NCBI RefSeq assembly: GCF_020295405.1
Contig: NZ_JADEYP010000013.1
Span: forward strand, 1 to 64,000
DNA from: Sphingobacterium bovistauri
GTDB lineage: Bacteria > Bacteroidota > Bacteroidia > Sphingobacteriales > Sphingobacteriaceae
Direction of reading: 5' to 3'
Length of the DNA: 64,000 bases
The notes under the pieces: generated by a model
What the model was told of the DNA's origin: nothing
Databases searched by the model: none
The model's input: the letters and a program-made list of their open reading frames with translations, nothing else
Shown: in pieces, positions 17,396 to 26,971 of the stretch
Numbering within the stretch: the first letter of the stretch is position 1
How the letters are laid out: every line of letters starts with the position of its first letter
Program-made: the position numbers and the translations under genes

Positions 17396-18031
17396 TTATA
17401 AATTGGGTTGTGGTGTCACACGAAGATAAGGCTTGATTTCCTTAAATCCTTTCGGGAATTTCGCGGGAATATCCTCAGTCTTAATTGCTGGTACCACGAT
17501 TACATCTTGACCGTCTACCCAATCCGCAGGAGTCGCTACTGAGTACTCTGCTGTCAATTGTAATGAGTCAATTACTCTTAGAATTTCATTAAAATTACGA
17601 CCTGTAGATGCTGGATAAGTAAGAGTCAATTTAACTTTACGATCTGGACCAATAACAAATACCGAACGAACTGTAGCCGTAGCAGATGCATTAGGATGAA
17701 TCATATCGTACAATTCTGCCACTTTACGATCCTTGTCTGCAATGATTGGAAAATCTACAGTAGTATTTTGCGTCTCATTAATATCCTTAATCCACTCCAA
17801 ATGCTCCTCTACAGGATCAACACTCAAAGCCAAAACTTTTACATTACGTTTTTCGAACTCAGATTTCAATTGTGCTGTCCGACCTAATTCGGTCGTACAT
17901 ACTGGTGTAAAATCTGATGGATGTGAATATAATACTACCCAGCTATCAGCTGTGTATTCATAAAAATTAATATCTCCAATAGTGGTTTGCGCAGTAAAAT
18001 CTGGCGCATCATCTCCTAATCTTAAACTCAT
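17396..18031 (-). CDS. 1-Cys peroxiredoxin (Prx6 family)
   Basis: A 211-aa cytoplasmic thiol peroxidase that reduces hydrogen peroxide and alkyl hydroperoxides. The peroxidatic cysteine is Cys45 in SHPSDFTPVCTTE. The second half carries the Prx6-type C-terminal extension (VATPADWVDGQDVIVVPAI, 145-165) and no second conserved resolving Cys, which fits the 1-Cys class. The start was moved to the ATG at 18031, giving MSLRLGDDAPDF, the standard N-terminus; the longer reading adds ten non-conserved residues. It is a single-gene unit, convergent with the small membrane protein. Confidence 0.92.
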   Translation of the reverse strand: MSLRLGDDAPDFTAQTTIGDINFYEYTADSWVVLYSHPSDFTPVCTTELGRTAQLKSEFEKRNVKVLALSVDPVEEHLEWIKDINETQNTTVDFPIIADKDRKVAELYDMIHPNASATATVRSVFVIGPDRKVKLTLTYPASTGRNFNEILRVIDSLQLTAEYSVATPADWVDGQDVIVVPAIKTEDIPAKFPKGFKEIKPYLRVTPQPNL

Positions 18032-18117
18032 ATTATAGTATTTTAAAATTAAATAATCCATTAACCCTACAAATATAGTAGACTTTATTTGAATAAAACA
18101 TTTTTATTCAAATTGTT

Positions 18118-19620
18118 TTATTTTTCTACAGTATAGAGCAAATAGTTAGCCAAATTGTGGATATCTCTTTCATCAAAAAATCGGAAACTTACTGTGCCTG
18201 CTGCTGTAGATACATGCAAATTTGATGTATGAGAATAGTTTTGAAAAAAAGTTTTCGATATACTTATACTTTGCATTTTTTGCATTGGGATGATAATTTC
18301 TTTCTCATTCCATACGCCATACCTTTTTATTAAAAAGTTGTCCATATAAAGCAAGGTGTAATTTCTATAAAACAGATAATTATAAAGGGTATTCAACAGT
18401 AAAGCAACGCAAAGCACAGAAATAAGCCAGAATGTCAAATAATCCAAAATAATAACTACACTTAAGAACATCATATAGAAAAATACCATTTTTATCATTC
18501 GACTTGTCAACAATCCATTTTTTGGTTTTATGCAAGTTGTCTTATCAAATACATTTGAACCAAATGCTAGTGCATATACTGTATCACGATCAATAATTGA
18601 TACACCAGGCATCTCAACACTGCTTCTATCTGCCTTTGATTGATCTGTCGTCAATTGTTTTAGCGATAAGACACCTATATTCAATCGTTTGAGTATCTGA
18701 TTTTGTTTAAAGACAACTTGTTGGATTTTCTTGCTATTAAATATCGTATTTACCTTTTTAATTAGCCCATATTGCATACTAAAATTACCAACAGTATTTT
18801 TAATAATCGTAAAGTTGTAATACTTGATGTAATAGCGGAAAATATTGATGATAAAAGGAATAGATAACAATCCAAGTACTACAATCGCTATCATGGTGAA
18901 TAATGATTCCAATACAAAGATACGCATAGCCTCTGCATCTAAATTTTCTTCTTCAAACTCAAAAGTCTCAAATACATCTTGTATATGTTGGTAAATAGAA
19001 ACCAAAAAGGCTAAAAATAAAGCTAGCCCCTGTCTATAGTTACTAAACAAACTAACTAACAAAATATTTCTTGAAGGAATTGTTAATACACGATCTAGCT
19101 GTGGTTCTGAAACTATGCTATCTCCACCATTAAGCGTGTAAGCTTTATCAATTTTGGATAACAAAATATTTTTCAACTCTTTTGCTGTACCCCCATCCAA
19201 AGCATATAAATCAACTTCCACCTTATCACTGCCAGCTGTATCCAAAGTCAAGCTGTACAAGGATAGGGCCTTTTGAAGCATATTCTGTGTAACATTCACT
19301 TGCAGAATATTTACAAATTTGATGACAATTTTGGATTTATTAAACAAGCCCTTCTGCACCACAAACTCTTCAGAATCCTCATCTAAGTAAAATTTGAAAG
19401 TTTTAAAATTTATAAAAGCAATAACTACCGTCAGCAAGACAAGTGCTATAAAGAATAATGCAATATAAAGGCCATCTAAGTTATTCCAATATTTATACAA
19501 CAGGTATAGGATAAAAAAGAAGAACTGTCTAATAATTAGTACAAAAGTCTTAACAATATTCAATATATAACCTAAAGAATTTAATCGTTGAGGAAATCGA
19601 AATAAATTTTGGTCGTACAT
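18118..19620 (-). CDS. Bacterial PH domain membrane protein, YdbT-like
   Basis: A 500-aa inner-membrane protein with about six membrane helices (two near 20-70, two near 190-260, two near 375-410) separated by bacterial PH (DUF304) domains. One lies at about 70-150 (NFKTFKFYLDEDSEEFVVQKGLFNKSKIVI), one at 265-350 (YYNFTIIKNTVGNFSMQYGLIKKVNTIF) and one at 415-500 (YNYLFYRNYTLLYMDNFLIKRYGVWNEKEIIIPMQKMQSI). Three PH repeats and this topology match the YdbT family. It starts 1 nt downstream of the YdbS-like gene, so the two are translated together and probably form one complex. Related pairs have been linked to envelope or membrane-lipid functions; no specific role can be read here. Confidence 0.85.
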   Translation of the reverse strand: MYDQNLFRFPQRLNSLGYILNIVKTFVLIIRQFFFFILYLLYKYWNNLDGLYIALFFIALVLLTVVIAFINFKTFKFYLDEDSEEFVVQKGLFNKSKIVIKFVNILQVNVTQNMLQKALSLYSLTLDTAGSDKVEVDLYALDGGTAKELKNILLSKIDKAYTLNGGDSIVSEPQLDRVLTIPSRNILLVSLFSNYRQGLALFLAFLVSIYQHIQDVFETFEFEEENLDAEAMRIFVLESLFTMIAIVVLGLLSIPFIINIFRYYIKYYNFTIIKNTVGNFSMQYGLIKKVNTIFNSKKIQQVVFKQNQILKRLNIGVLSLKQLTTDQSKADRSSVEMPGVSIIDRDTVYALAFGSNVFDKTTCIKPKNGLLTSRMIKMVFFYMMFLSVVIILDYLTFWLISVLCVALLLNTLYNYLFYRNYTLLYMDNFLIKRYGVWNEKEIIIPMQKMQSISISKTFFQNYSHTSNLHVSTAAGTVSFRFFDERDIHNLANYLLYTVEK

Positions 19621-19621
19621 A

Positions 19622-20146
19622 TTAGCTATGCATTTGGCGTGTGACTAATTTTTTGGAGATGAACTCTTGTATTTGTGAAACTTTTCCAGCCTCAATTCCA
19701 GGGATTCTAAGCCCCTCACCCGCCCCTGCAGTATGAAGTTCAATACTAGACAAACCAAATATTCTAGATAATGCGCCTTCATTGATATCCACATGCTGTA
19801 CGCTAGCAAATGGAATAATTTTAACAGCTTTAGAGAATATTCCTGAACGATATAGAATATCTTTTTCGCGCACTGCATATCCCCAATACCTCATTGACCA
19901 AATATTAGCTAGTAATAAGGCGATTAGAAATATAAAAATGCCTGAAATAATGCATACAAACTCTATAGGCAAAATCTGACCATTAGCAAAATACACAACC
20001 GAACAAACTATGACTAATATTACAATAAACAATAGGTAACGTATAAAAACTACATTTTTATACTTCGGTGAGATTTGCTCAAATTCTACCTCCTGCCAAT
20101 CAGGTAAATTGGAAGTAAGAATCTGGTTATTTGAAAATTCTATCAT
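19622..20146 (-). CDS. Bacterial PH domain membrane protein, YdbS-like
   Basis: A 174-aa protein with two membrane helices at about 36-80 (VIRYLLFIVILVIVCSVVYF; FVCIISGIFIFLIALLLANI) and one bacterial PH domain at about 85-170 (YAVREKDILYRSGIFSKAVKIIPFASVQHVDINEGALSRIFGLSSIELHTAG). The phrase 'PFASVQHVDINEG' followed by 'L.T.G' is diagnostic for YdbS. The start was moved to the ATG at 20146; the longer reading adds 12 residues with no hydrophobic or family match. It forms a two-gene operon with the YdbT-like gene. Confidence 0.85.
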   Translation of the reverse strand: MIEFSNNQILTSNLPDWQEVEFEQISPKYKNVVFIRYLLFIVILVIVCSVVYFANGQILPIEFVCIISGIFIFLIALLLANIWSMRYWGYAVREKDILYRSGIFSKAVKIIPFASVQHVDINEGALSRIFGLSSIELHTAGAGEGLRIPGIEAGKVSQIQEFISKKLVTRQMHS

Positions 20147-20188
20147 AAATATATTGTCTAAAATAAGAAAATATTTACACAAAAATAT

Positions 20189-20219
20189 TATGCTAGCATA
20201 GCATAAAAAACTATATTTG
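20189..20219 (+). promoter_or_regulatory. Palindrome and -7 element upstream of acyl-CoA dehydrogenase
   Basis: A perfect 12-bp palindrome TATGCTAGCATA (20189-20200) lies just before a consensus Bacteroidota -7 box TATATTTG (20212-20219), 30 nt from the start codon. The upstream -33 box is weak. The palindrome is placed where a repressor or activator could act. Confidence 0.5.
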
Positions 20220-20248
20220 GGTATGCAACCATATTAAACTTTATTACC

Positions 20249-21385
20249 ATGCATTTTGAACTATCAGAAGAACATAAAATTATACGTGCAGCTGCACGTG
20301 AATTTGCACAAGAATTGAAGGTTGGTATCATCGAACGTGATGAAGAAGCCAAATTTCCTTACCAATTTGTAAAAAAAATGGGTGAATTGGGTTTTATGGG
20401 TATTATGGTACCAGAGCAATATGGTGGAGCTGGCTTGGATACACTTGCCTATGTGTTGGCTTTAGAAGAAATAGCAAAAATCGATGCCTCAGCTGCAGTA
20501 ATATTGTCCGCACATAATTCATTAGTAATTTGGGGATTAAACGAATACGGTTCAGAGGAACAAAAGCAGAAGTATTTAGTTCCTCTCGCTAAAGGTGAAA
20601 AATTAGGCGCTTTTGCGTTATCAGAACCAGAAGCTGGTTCTGATGCCTCATCTCAGCATACAACAGCAGAAGATAAAGGTGATTATTATTTATTAAATGG
20701 AACAAAAAATTGGATTACCAATGGAGGAAATGCAGACATTTATCTCGTCATTGCCCAAACTAATCCAGAACTAGGACATAAAGGGATAAATGTTCTTATT
20801 GTAGAAAAAGGGGCTACTGGCTTTACAATCGGACCAAAAGAAAATAAACTTGGTATTCGAAGCTCAGACACACATTCATTAATGTTCACAGACATACAAG
20901 TACCTAAAGAAAACCGCATCGGTGAAGATGGATTTGGGTTTAAGTTTGCGATGAAAACATTGGATGGAGGACGAATAGGAATAGCAGCCCAAGCTTTAGG
21001 TATTGCCGCAGGTGCTTATGATTTAGCTTTAGCCTATTCGAAAGAAAGAAAAACCTTCGGTAAGCCCATTTCCAATCATCAAGCTATACAATTCAAATTA
21101 GCCGATATGGAAGTTGAAATCGAAGCAGCCAGACTCTTGACATACAAAGCTGCCTGGACAAAGGATCAAGGATTACCATATGGCAAAGAGGCCGCTATGG
21201 CAAAATTGCATGCTTCGGAAGTTGCTATGAAACAGACTATCGAAGCTGTACAAATCCACGGTGGCTACGGCTATGTAAAAGAATATCACGTAGAACGCCT
21301 GATGCGTGATGCTAAAATCACACAAATCTATGAGGGCACTTCCGAAATTCAAAGATTGGTAATTGCTAGAGAGGTGCTGAAATAA
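20249..21385 (+). CDS. Acyl-CoA dehydrogenase (short-chain type)
   Basis: A 378-aa FAD enzyme that introduces the alpha-beta double bond in acyl-CoA, passing electrons to ETF. The N-terminal helical domain, the FAD-binding beta domain ([16 protein letters not shown], about 126-141; [13 protein letters not shown]) and the C-terminal four-helix domain ([56 protein letters not shown]) are complete. The catalytic base is Glu362 in IYEGTSE, its position in butyryl- and short-chain dehydrogenases. It stands alone; no ETF or hydratase gene is adjacent. Single-gene placement is common in this phylum. Confidence 0.93.
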   Translation: MHFELSEEHKIIRAAAREFAQELKVGIIERDEEAKFPYQFVKKMGELGFMGIMVPEQYGGAGLDTLAYVLALEEIAKIDASAAVILSAHNSLVIWGLNEYGSEEQKQKYLVPLAKGEKLGAFALSEPEAGSDASSQHTTAEDKGDYYLLNGTKNWITNGGNADIYLVIAQTNPELGHKGINVLIVEKGATGFTIGPKENKLGIRSSDTHSLMFTDIQVPKENRIGEDGFGFKFAMKTLDGGRIGIAAQALGIAAGAYDLALAYSKERKTFGKPISNHQAIQFKLADMEVEIEAARLLTYKAAWTKDQGLPYGKEAAMAKLHASEVAMKQTIEAVQIHGGYGYVKEYHVERLMRDAKITQIYEGTSEIQRLVIAREVLK

Positions 21386-21425
21386 TGTGATGAACACGAA
21401 ATATCCGTATTCATCACATTATTTT
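21380..21425 (+). terminator. Terminator after acyl-CoA dehydrogenase
   Basis: A 15-bp stem (AAATAATGTGATGAA / TTCATCACATTATTT) with a 15-nt loop begins inside the stop codon region and ends in a T-run. The arms are AT-rich but long. Confidence 0.65.
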
Positions 21426-21497
21426 ACCCATTCATCACAATTCTGAAAATTAATTTTCACATCTTAGTATCATTGTGCATATCAAAAGACAAACACA

Positions 21498-23012
21498 ATG
21501 AAACCAACAAAAGACCTAATCAACAAAATCGAATTTTGGATCGCGACTATTATATACATTTTAGTCATTTCAACTTATTTTAAAAATACGATTGCGCATG
21601 ATGTACCCGAAGTAATTTATTTCATAGAAGCCAAAGTGACCTTCTCCTATTTTTACAATTACTTCTTTCCTAAATTCATTAATGCAACATTAGTATATAT
21701 TGGTTTTCTACTGCTTAATTTCCTTATTCTACAACAATTTCGCAAAGAAAATAGTTATAAACCTATCGCTTATATAGCACTTGCGCTTATCGTAATGAGT
21801 ACTGCTTTTGGAGTTACAAAAACGCACTTAGATGCATACGAATTAATGACTTATTCAAGCTTACAAAAAGCTTATAATAACTTTTTCTTTAGAGAATTAT
21901 ATCATGCTTTCAAACTTACGATGTATGTTATTGGCTATTTTCTTCTGAAAGAACTCCTAATAGCTAAAGCTTCACAATTAAAAATCAGTGGAGAGCAAAA
22001 AACAGTTAAAACATTAGTACTAAGTTTAAGTTCATTATGGTTGATAGGATTTCTATTCATTCAATTTAGTAATTCAGCAAAATTTTTAAATATCACCTGG
22101 ACTGGTTTGGTCATATCAGCGCTGACGAATTATATATATGTTACCTATTTCTTATTACCCAAATCGAAAACTCAAAATAGATATAACTATTATTTTAGAA
22201 CATTTATATTTACGTTAACATCATATATCCCCATATCAATTATTCTTATTTTGATAAGTAGAATATTTCATATGGAAGTTGAACAACCTTTTTTTTTATT
22301 TCTTATTTTTAGCTTTCCTATAAACATCCTAATCATTGCACCTTTAGCTCAGTTCAAATATAATTCAAATAGAAAAACACGTGAATTGATAGGAAACTTA
22401 CGAGGTGCTATAGATACGACAAATTCAAATTTGAATCTTTTAAAATCACAGATAAATCCTCATTTTTTGTTCAATACGTTAAATTCTCTTTACGGTACTG
22501 CCATTGTCGAAGAAGCACATCGTACCAGTATAGGCATACAGAAATTAGGCGATATGATGCGTTTTATGTTACATGAAAATACACAAGATTACATTTCGCT
22601 CAATCGTGATATTGCTTATTTAGAAGATTATATTGTTTTACAGAACTTAAGACTTCAAGACGATTTAAATGACAATATTGTAGTCAATCTAGAAAGATCT
22701 ATGAAAGATTTTCGCATAGTGCCTATGCTACTAATACCTTTTGTAGAGAATGCTTACAAATTTAGTATTAGTAACCTAACGCCATCAAAAATTGAAATCA
22801 GCTTAAAAACAGAAGAAAATGTCCTATTTTTTGATGTGACGAACAGTATCAATCCAATAGCAGAACAAAAGAAAGAGAAAAGTGGCGTGGGTCTGGAGAA
22901 TGTAAAAAGTAGATTAGAAATATTTTATCCTAACGATTATGAATTAGTCATGCATAAAACTCCTCAACAGTATTTCGTACATTTAAAGATAAACTTAGAA
23001 GACAAATTGTAA
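21498..23012 (+). CDS. LytS-type sensor histidine kinase
   Basis: A 504-aa membrane sensor kinase. At least six hydrophobic segments fill residues 12-285. The cytoplasmic part begins with the His_kinase domain signature LLKSQINPHFLFNTLNSLYG (about 314-333), with phospho-acceptor His322, and ends with a HATPase_c-like region (VPMLLIPFVENAYKFSIS; the GVGLENVKSRLEIFYP G-box). It lacks a recognisable extracellular sensing domain; the membrane helices probably sense. Its stop overlaps the response regulator start (TAATG), so the pair is translationally coupled. Confidence 0.9.
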   Translation: MKPTKDLINKIEFWIATIIYILVISTYFKNTIAHDVPEVIYFIEAKVTFSYFYNYFFPKFINATLVYIGFLLLNFLILQQFRKENSYKPIAYIALALIVMSTAFGVTKTHLDAYELMTYSSLQKAYNNFFFRELYHAFKLTMYVIGYFLLKELLIAKASQLKISGEQKTVKTLVLSLSSLWLIGFLFIQFSNSAKFLNITWTGLVISALTNYIYVTYFLLPKSKTQNRYNYYFRTFIFTLTSYIPISIILILISRIFHMEVEQPFFLFLIFSFPINILIIAPLAQFKYNSNRKTRELIGNLRGAIDTTNSNLNLLKSQINPHFLFNTLNSLYGTAIVEEAHRTSIGIQKLGDMMRFMLHENTQDYISLNRDIAYLEDYIVLQNLRLQDDLNDNIVVNLERSMKDFRIVPMLLIPFVENAYKFSISNLTPSKIEISLKTEENVLFFDVTNSINPIAEQKKEKSGVGLENVKSRLEIFYPNDYELVMHKTPQQYFVHLKINLEDKL

Positions 23013-23695
23013 TGAATGTTATAGCCATAGACGACGAACCTATTGCATTGCAAATCATTAAAGAATTTGCTAAAAAAGTTCCTTTTCTCAACATGAAGGG
23101 AACTTTTACGAATCCGCTAGAAGCACTTCAGTTTATAGCAAACGAAAAAATTGATCTGGTTTTTCTAGATATTAATATGCCTGATATTTCGGGAATCGAA
23201 TTGACGCAATCCCTGTCAAAGCCCCTTTCTATTGTTTTTACAACAGCTTATAGCGAATACGCTGTACAAAGTTTTGATTTAGATGCTGTTGACTATTTAT
23301 TGAAACCTTTTTCCTTTACAAGATTTTTAAAAGCTTGCAATAAAGCACAACATATACTGGCTTTACAAAATTCCGTGAAAGATATACAGGAGGAAGATTT
23401 TCTTTTTATAAAAGATGGTTATGAAAATGTGAAAGTAAACTTTAAGGATATACTGTATTTGCAATCGTTTGGTAATTATTGCAAAATATATCTTTCGGAG
23501 GGAAAAATATTCGTAAGTAGAATAACTTTAATGGAAATGGAAGAAAGTTTATCTCCAGATTTCGCTCGCTCACACAGAATGTATATCGTGAATAAAAAAG
23601 CCATCACAAAATATACAAGATTAAGTTTATTTATTAATGATATAGAAATTCCGATAGGTCCATCTTTCAAAAACATGACGGAAGAACTATTTTAA
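23012..23695 (+). CDS. LytTR-family response regulator
   Basis: A 227-aa regulator: receiver domain at 1-115 with acidic pair Asp7/Asp8, phospho-acceptor Asp53 (VFLDINMP), a T/A switch region FTTAYSEYAVQSFDLDAVDYLLKPF, and a LytTR DNA-binding domain at about 125-227 (FLFIKDGYENVKVNFKDILYLQSFGNYCKIYL ... FARSHRMYIVNKKAI). It is the cognate regulator of the preceding sensor. Target genes are unknown. Its last 9 bp overlap the end of the convergent 128-aa gene. Confidence 0.92.
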   Translation: MNVIAIDDEPIALQIIKEFAKKVPFLNMKGTFTNPLEALQFIANEKIDLVFLDINMPDISGIELTQSLSKPLSIVFTTAYSEYAVQSFDLDAVDYLLKPFSFTRFLKACNKAQHILALQNSVKDIQEEDFLFIKDGYENVKVNFKDILYLQSFGNYCKIYLSEGKIFVSRITLMEMEESLSPDFARSHRMYIVNKKAITKYTRLSLFINDIEIPIGPSFKNMTEELF

Positions 23696-24073
23696 TGCTT
23701 TATCAATCTGACTTAAAAAGCCGTAATCTTCAAATGAAAAACTTCCAGAAGATTTCATGTGATATTCAAAAAGTACTTTCGCCTTTTGTAAGATTTCTTT
23801 ATCCGAATTGAACAATCCATCATACATGAGGAGTTGGGCTAACGGTCTAATTTGTTCGGGTTCTAACGACGAAGCGAAAATAATAATTTCATTTTCACTA
23901 AGACTTAACAATTCTTCGCGATCTTTTTTGAAAAACTCCTTATACCCTTTGGGAATAGTTTCTGGCTTTAGATCTTCCAATTGTCCTTCCCATTTACCCA
24001 CTAGCAAACGAAGGAATTTGCCCATTTCATTAATCCAATTCAGGATTGTATCCTTCTCATATCGAATCCCCAT
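23687..24073 (-). CDS. Conserved-looking hypothetical protein in the proBA operon
   Basis: A 128-aa cytoplasmic, mostly helical and charged protein (TILNWINEMGKFLRLLVGKWEGQLEDL at the start; KEILQKAKVLFEYHMKSSGSFSFEDYGFLSQIDKAL at the end). The second half has TPR-like helix spacing. It begins 3 nt after proA on the same strand, so it belongs to the proB-proA transcript. Its 3' end overlaps the LytTR gene by 9 bp on the opposite strand. I do not recognise the family, and no catalytic motif is visible. Confidence 0.65.
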   Translation of the reverse strand: MGIRYEKDTILNWINEMGKFLRLLVGKWEGQLEDLKPETIPKGYKEFFKKDREELLSLSENEIIIFASSLEPEQIRPLAQLLMYDGLFNSDKEILQKAKVLFEYHMKSSGSFSFEDYGFLSQIDKALK

Positions 24074-24076
24074 CTG

Positions 24077-25324
24077 TTATCGTATTTGTCCGTCACCACG
24101 AATATACCATTTTTCGGTGACTAACTTTTCCAAAGCAAAAGGTCCACGTGCGTGCAACTTCTGTGTAGAAATACCAATTTCAGCACCTAAACCAAATTCA
24201 CCACCATCAGTGAAACGAGTAGAAGCATTAGCATAAACCGCAGCTGCATCCACAACTTGCAAGAATGTTTCAATACTTAGTGCATCTTGCGAAACGATAC
24301 ATTCCGAATGTTTAGAAGAATATTTATCAATATGTTCCAAAGCTTCTGAAAGCCCATCAACAGTTTTAATCGAACATTTATAGTCCAAAAATTCACGACC
24401 AAAATCTTCTTCTTGAGCCTTAACTAAAAATGGATAATCCATATTTTGAAAATCATTATAAATATCATCTGAAGCAAAGACTTCCACTCGAAAAGAAATA
24501 AGCCGTTTTACTAGTTTTTGAACAAAATCCGAAGCTATTGCTTTATCAACCAGTATTGTATCTAATGAATTACATACAGATGGACGAGATGTCTTTGCAT
24601 TCACAACTATGGAAACTGCTTTATCCAAATCAGCAGTCTTTTCTACATAGGTATGACATACACCTGCTCCTGTTTCAATAACTGGAACTTTAGCATTTTC
24701 ACGTACAAAATCAATCAGAGATTGTGATCCACGTGGAATAATAATATCCACATACTGCGTTGCAGTCAACAAATCATAGACCAACTCTCTTTCCGTTGGA
24801 AGTAATTGCACTAGATTAATATCGACACCTTGACCTAATAATACATTTTGAATTAAATTCACCAAACAAGTGTTCGTGTAAATTGCATCCGAGCCACCAC
24901 GCAATAAACAGACATTACCAGATTGAATACAAAGTGCAGCTACATCTATAGTCACGTTAGGTCTTGCTTCATATATCACCCCAACTACTCCCAATGCTAC
25001 CGATTTCTTTTCTATCTGCAGACCGTTTGGCAATGATTTTGAACTTAATGTAACGCCAGTAGGATCAGGCAAATTTGCTACATTCAACACGCTATTTGAT
25101 AATCCAATAACACGCTCTTTCGTCAACAATAATCTATCGTACTTAGAATCGGAGGAATCCATTCGATCCAAATCCTTCTTATTCTCATCAATTATAGTAT
25201 CAATTGCTTCTAGTAATGCTTCAGAAATACCAATCATAATCGCTTGCTTTTCTATCTTAGATAGTGCGTTTATGAATTTCTTTGCCTTTTGTGCAGCTAT
25301 TAATTGGTCTTGTATACTTCTCAT
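24077..25324 (-). CDS. proA: Glutamate-5-semialdehyde dehydrogenase (gamma-glutamyl phosphate reductase)
   Basis: A 415-aa NADPH-dependent enzyme of the aldehyde dehydrogenase superfamily that reduces gamma-glutamyl phosphate to the semialdehyde in proline synthesis. It is full length. Catalytic Cys251 lies in NAKTSRPSVCNSLDTILV. Other landmarks are GVIYEARPNVTID (115-127), ALCIQSGNVCLLRGGSDA and the C-terminal NASTRFTDGGEFGLGAEIGISTQKLHARGPFALEKL. It follows proB with a 9-nt gap, the standard proBA order. Confidence 0.96.
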   Translation of the reverse strand: MRSIQDQLIAAQKAKKFINALSKIEKQAIMIGISEALLEAIDTIIDENKKDLDRMDSSDSKYDRLLLTKERVIGLSNSVLNVANLPDPTGVTLSSKSLPNGLQIEKKSVALGVVGVIYEARPNVTIDVAALCIQSGNVCLLRGGSDAIYTNTCLVNLIQNVLLGQGVDINLVQLLPTERELVYDLLTATQYVDIIIPRGSQSLIDFVRENAKVPVIETGAGVCHTYVEKTADLDKAVSIVVNAKTSRPSVCNSLDTILVDKAIASDFVQKLVKRLISFRVEVFASDDIYNDFQNMDYPFLVKAQEEDFGREFLDYKCSIKTVDGLSEALEHIDKYSSKHSECIVSQDALSIETFLQVVDAAAVYANASTRFTDGGEFGLGAEIGISTQKLHARGPFALEKLVTEKWYIRGDGQIR

Positions 25325-25333
25325 AATAAATTC

Positions 25334-26371
25334 TTATATAAGCACAATATCATCTGCATGTGCTATTTCCAAATTTTTTGTTTTGCTTTTAGCTTTCATC
25401 GACAATGAATCAATCTTTGATTTTGCGACAGCTTGAATAGTCCCCTCTTCATCAGCAATATGAAACACCTCTCCCACTTCAAAATGCTCAATGATATCTA
25501 TTATACCGACCGCAAGTAGACTTTTACGATTAAGTAAAGCATTTAGCGCTCCTTTGTCTATAGTAACCAAACCTTTGATTAGACTACCGCTGGCCATCCA
25601 TTTTTGTTTTGAAGATACTTTCTTTTCTTGTGCTCTGCATACAGTACCCGCATCACCATTCACTGCTTTAATAATACTATCAACACCTTGCATACAGAAA
25701 ATCACCACTTCAATTCCCATTTGAGTTGCTAAACGAGCAAAATTTAACTTTGAAGTCATTCCCCCAAGTCCTACAGAAGATTTGTCTTTTCGTGCTAATG
25801 ATAGAACACTTTTATCAATGGTATCAATTTCCTTGATGACATTGCCACCTGCATCTAATACCCCTGGAACAGAGGTACAAAGTAATAATTTATCTGCCCC
25901 GAAACCTGTAGCTATTAGTGTTGCTAGTTCATCGTTATCAGAAAATTTTAATTCTTTATTACTTACAACATCATTCTCATTGGCAATTGGAATAACATTG
26001 CTCTTCCAAAGTGTCTCGTATGTACTTTTTAATTGTAAAAACTGTTCTCTATTCGAAAAATGATGTCTTTCACAAAGACTTTGTGCTAAGGCAATTTTAA
26101 AAGGCTTGAAGTAAGTAGAATATTTTCTAACTAAAAGTGGATTTCCTATTGCTGCAGCAGCCTTACGTTGCTCTAAAGTTCCTTTGTACTTCGGGATAAA
26201 TTTCTTGCCTGCAGCCACCGCTCCTGATGATACAATCACTATATTGTATTGTGATTGTAAGACTGAAACTTGTCTAGCAATCTCTAAAATAATTCTTTCA
26301 TCTATTTCTCCATCTGAAGTCACAGATGCAGAACCGAATTTGATGACTAAAACACCCTTCTTCATTGACAC
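25334..26371 (-). CDS. proB: Glutamate 5-kinase
   Basis: A 345-aa kinase that phosphorylates glutamate with ATP in the first step of proline synthesis. The amino-acid-kinase domain (about 1-250) shows LVIKFGSASVT, VIVSSGAVAAGKK, NENDVVSNKELKFSDNDELATLIA and SVGLGGMTSKLNFARLATQMGIEVVI. A C-terminal segment (265-345) resembles the PUA domain of ProB. It is slightly shorter than the E. coli enzyme (367 aa). It heads the proB-proA-ORF operon. Confidence 0.94.
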   Translation of the reverse strand: MSMKKGVLVIKFGSASVTSDGEIDERIILEIARQVSVLQSQYNIVIVSSGAVAAGKKFIPKYKGTLEQRKAAAAIGNPLLVRKYSTYFKPFKIALAQSLCERHHFSNREQFLQLKSTYETLWKSNVIPIANENDVVSNKELKFSDNDELATLIATGFGADKLLLCTSVPGVLDAGGNVIKEIDTIDKSVLSLARKDKSSVGLGGMTSKLNFARLATQMGIEVVIFCMQGVDSIIKAVNGDAGTVCRAQEKKVSSKQKWMASGSLIKGLVTIDKGALNALLNRKSLLAVGIIDIIEHFEVGEVFHIADEEGTIQAVAKSKIDSLSMKAKSKTKNLEIAHADDIVLI

Positions 26372-26520
26372 ATTTTCAATTATAACTTACTTACATTACC
26401 AATTGCGTAAACTTAACAATTGTTCATTACAAAATGAACAAAAGTAACTAAAGAAACTTAACAATTCATATTTCGGAATATTTTTTGCTTAAAACAACAA
26501 TAATTAATCATGCAAAAAAA

Positions 26521-26943
26521 ATGAAATTTAACCTATTTATTATTAGTTTCTTATCAATTGTTAGTTGTCAATCAAATCGGACTACTTCATCTACGAATAC
26601 AGACACCCTTTCAATGATAGGAGGCAGTAAAGATAAAAATGGATGTTTGACATCTGCAGGTTATTCTTGGTCTCAATTGAAAAATGATTGTATACGTCCA
26701 TTTGAATTGGGTATCTCCATGGATATTTTGAACACAAGCAAATCTTATCAAACCGCAGCATTCGTGTACATTGACTCTGTACAAAACAAAGCTGAAATTT
26801 TTATTCCAGATGAAGAAAACAGCATTGTCTTAAATCATAGTAATGATACTTTGTTTACAAATGGAAAATTTAATTTGTCCAAGGAAAACTTCTGTTGGAC
26901 ATTGAGCCTAAATAGTATAAAATTATATCAAGAAAGACAATAA
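26521..26943 (+). CDS. Small lipoprotein, unknown function
   Basis: A 140-aa lipoprotein with signal MKFNLFIISFLSIVSC (Cys16) and then a Ser/Thr-rich linker. The conserved-looking core DKNGCLTSAGYSWSQLKNDCIRPFE has two cysteines about 15 residues apart that could form a disulfide. The rest is beta-rich (AAFVYIDSVQNKAEIFIPDEENSIVL). The start was moved from an upstream Met to the ATG at 26521, which gives a proper lipoprotein signal. No family is named with confidence. It is convergent with uvrB and shares a terminator hairpin with it. Confidence 0.7.
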   Translation: MKFNLFIISFLSIVSCQSNRTTSSTNTDTLSMIGGSKDKNGCLTSAGYSWSQLKNDCIRPFELGISMDILNTSKSYQTAAFVYIDSVQNKAEIFIPDEENSIVLNHSNDTLFTNGKFNLSKENFCWTLSLNSIKLYQERQ

Positions 26944-26971
26944 GAAAGATTTGGTTACCCAAATCTTTCTT
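26942..26971. terminator. Shared hairpin between convergent lipoprotein gene and uvrB
   Basis: Perfect 13-bp stem AAGAAAGATTTGG / CCAAATCTTTCTT around a 4-nt loop. It covers the stop codons of both convergent genes; uvrB codes its last residues within it. Confidence 0.7.
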
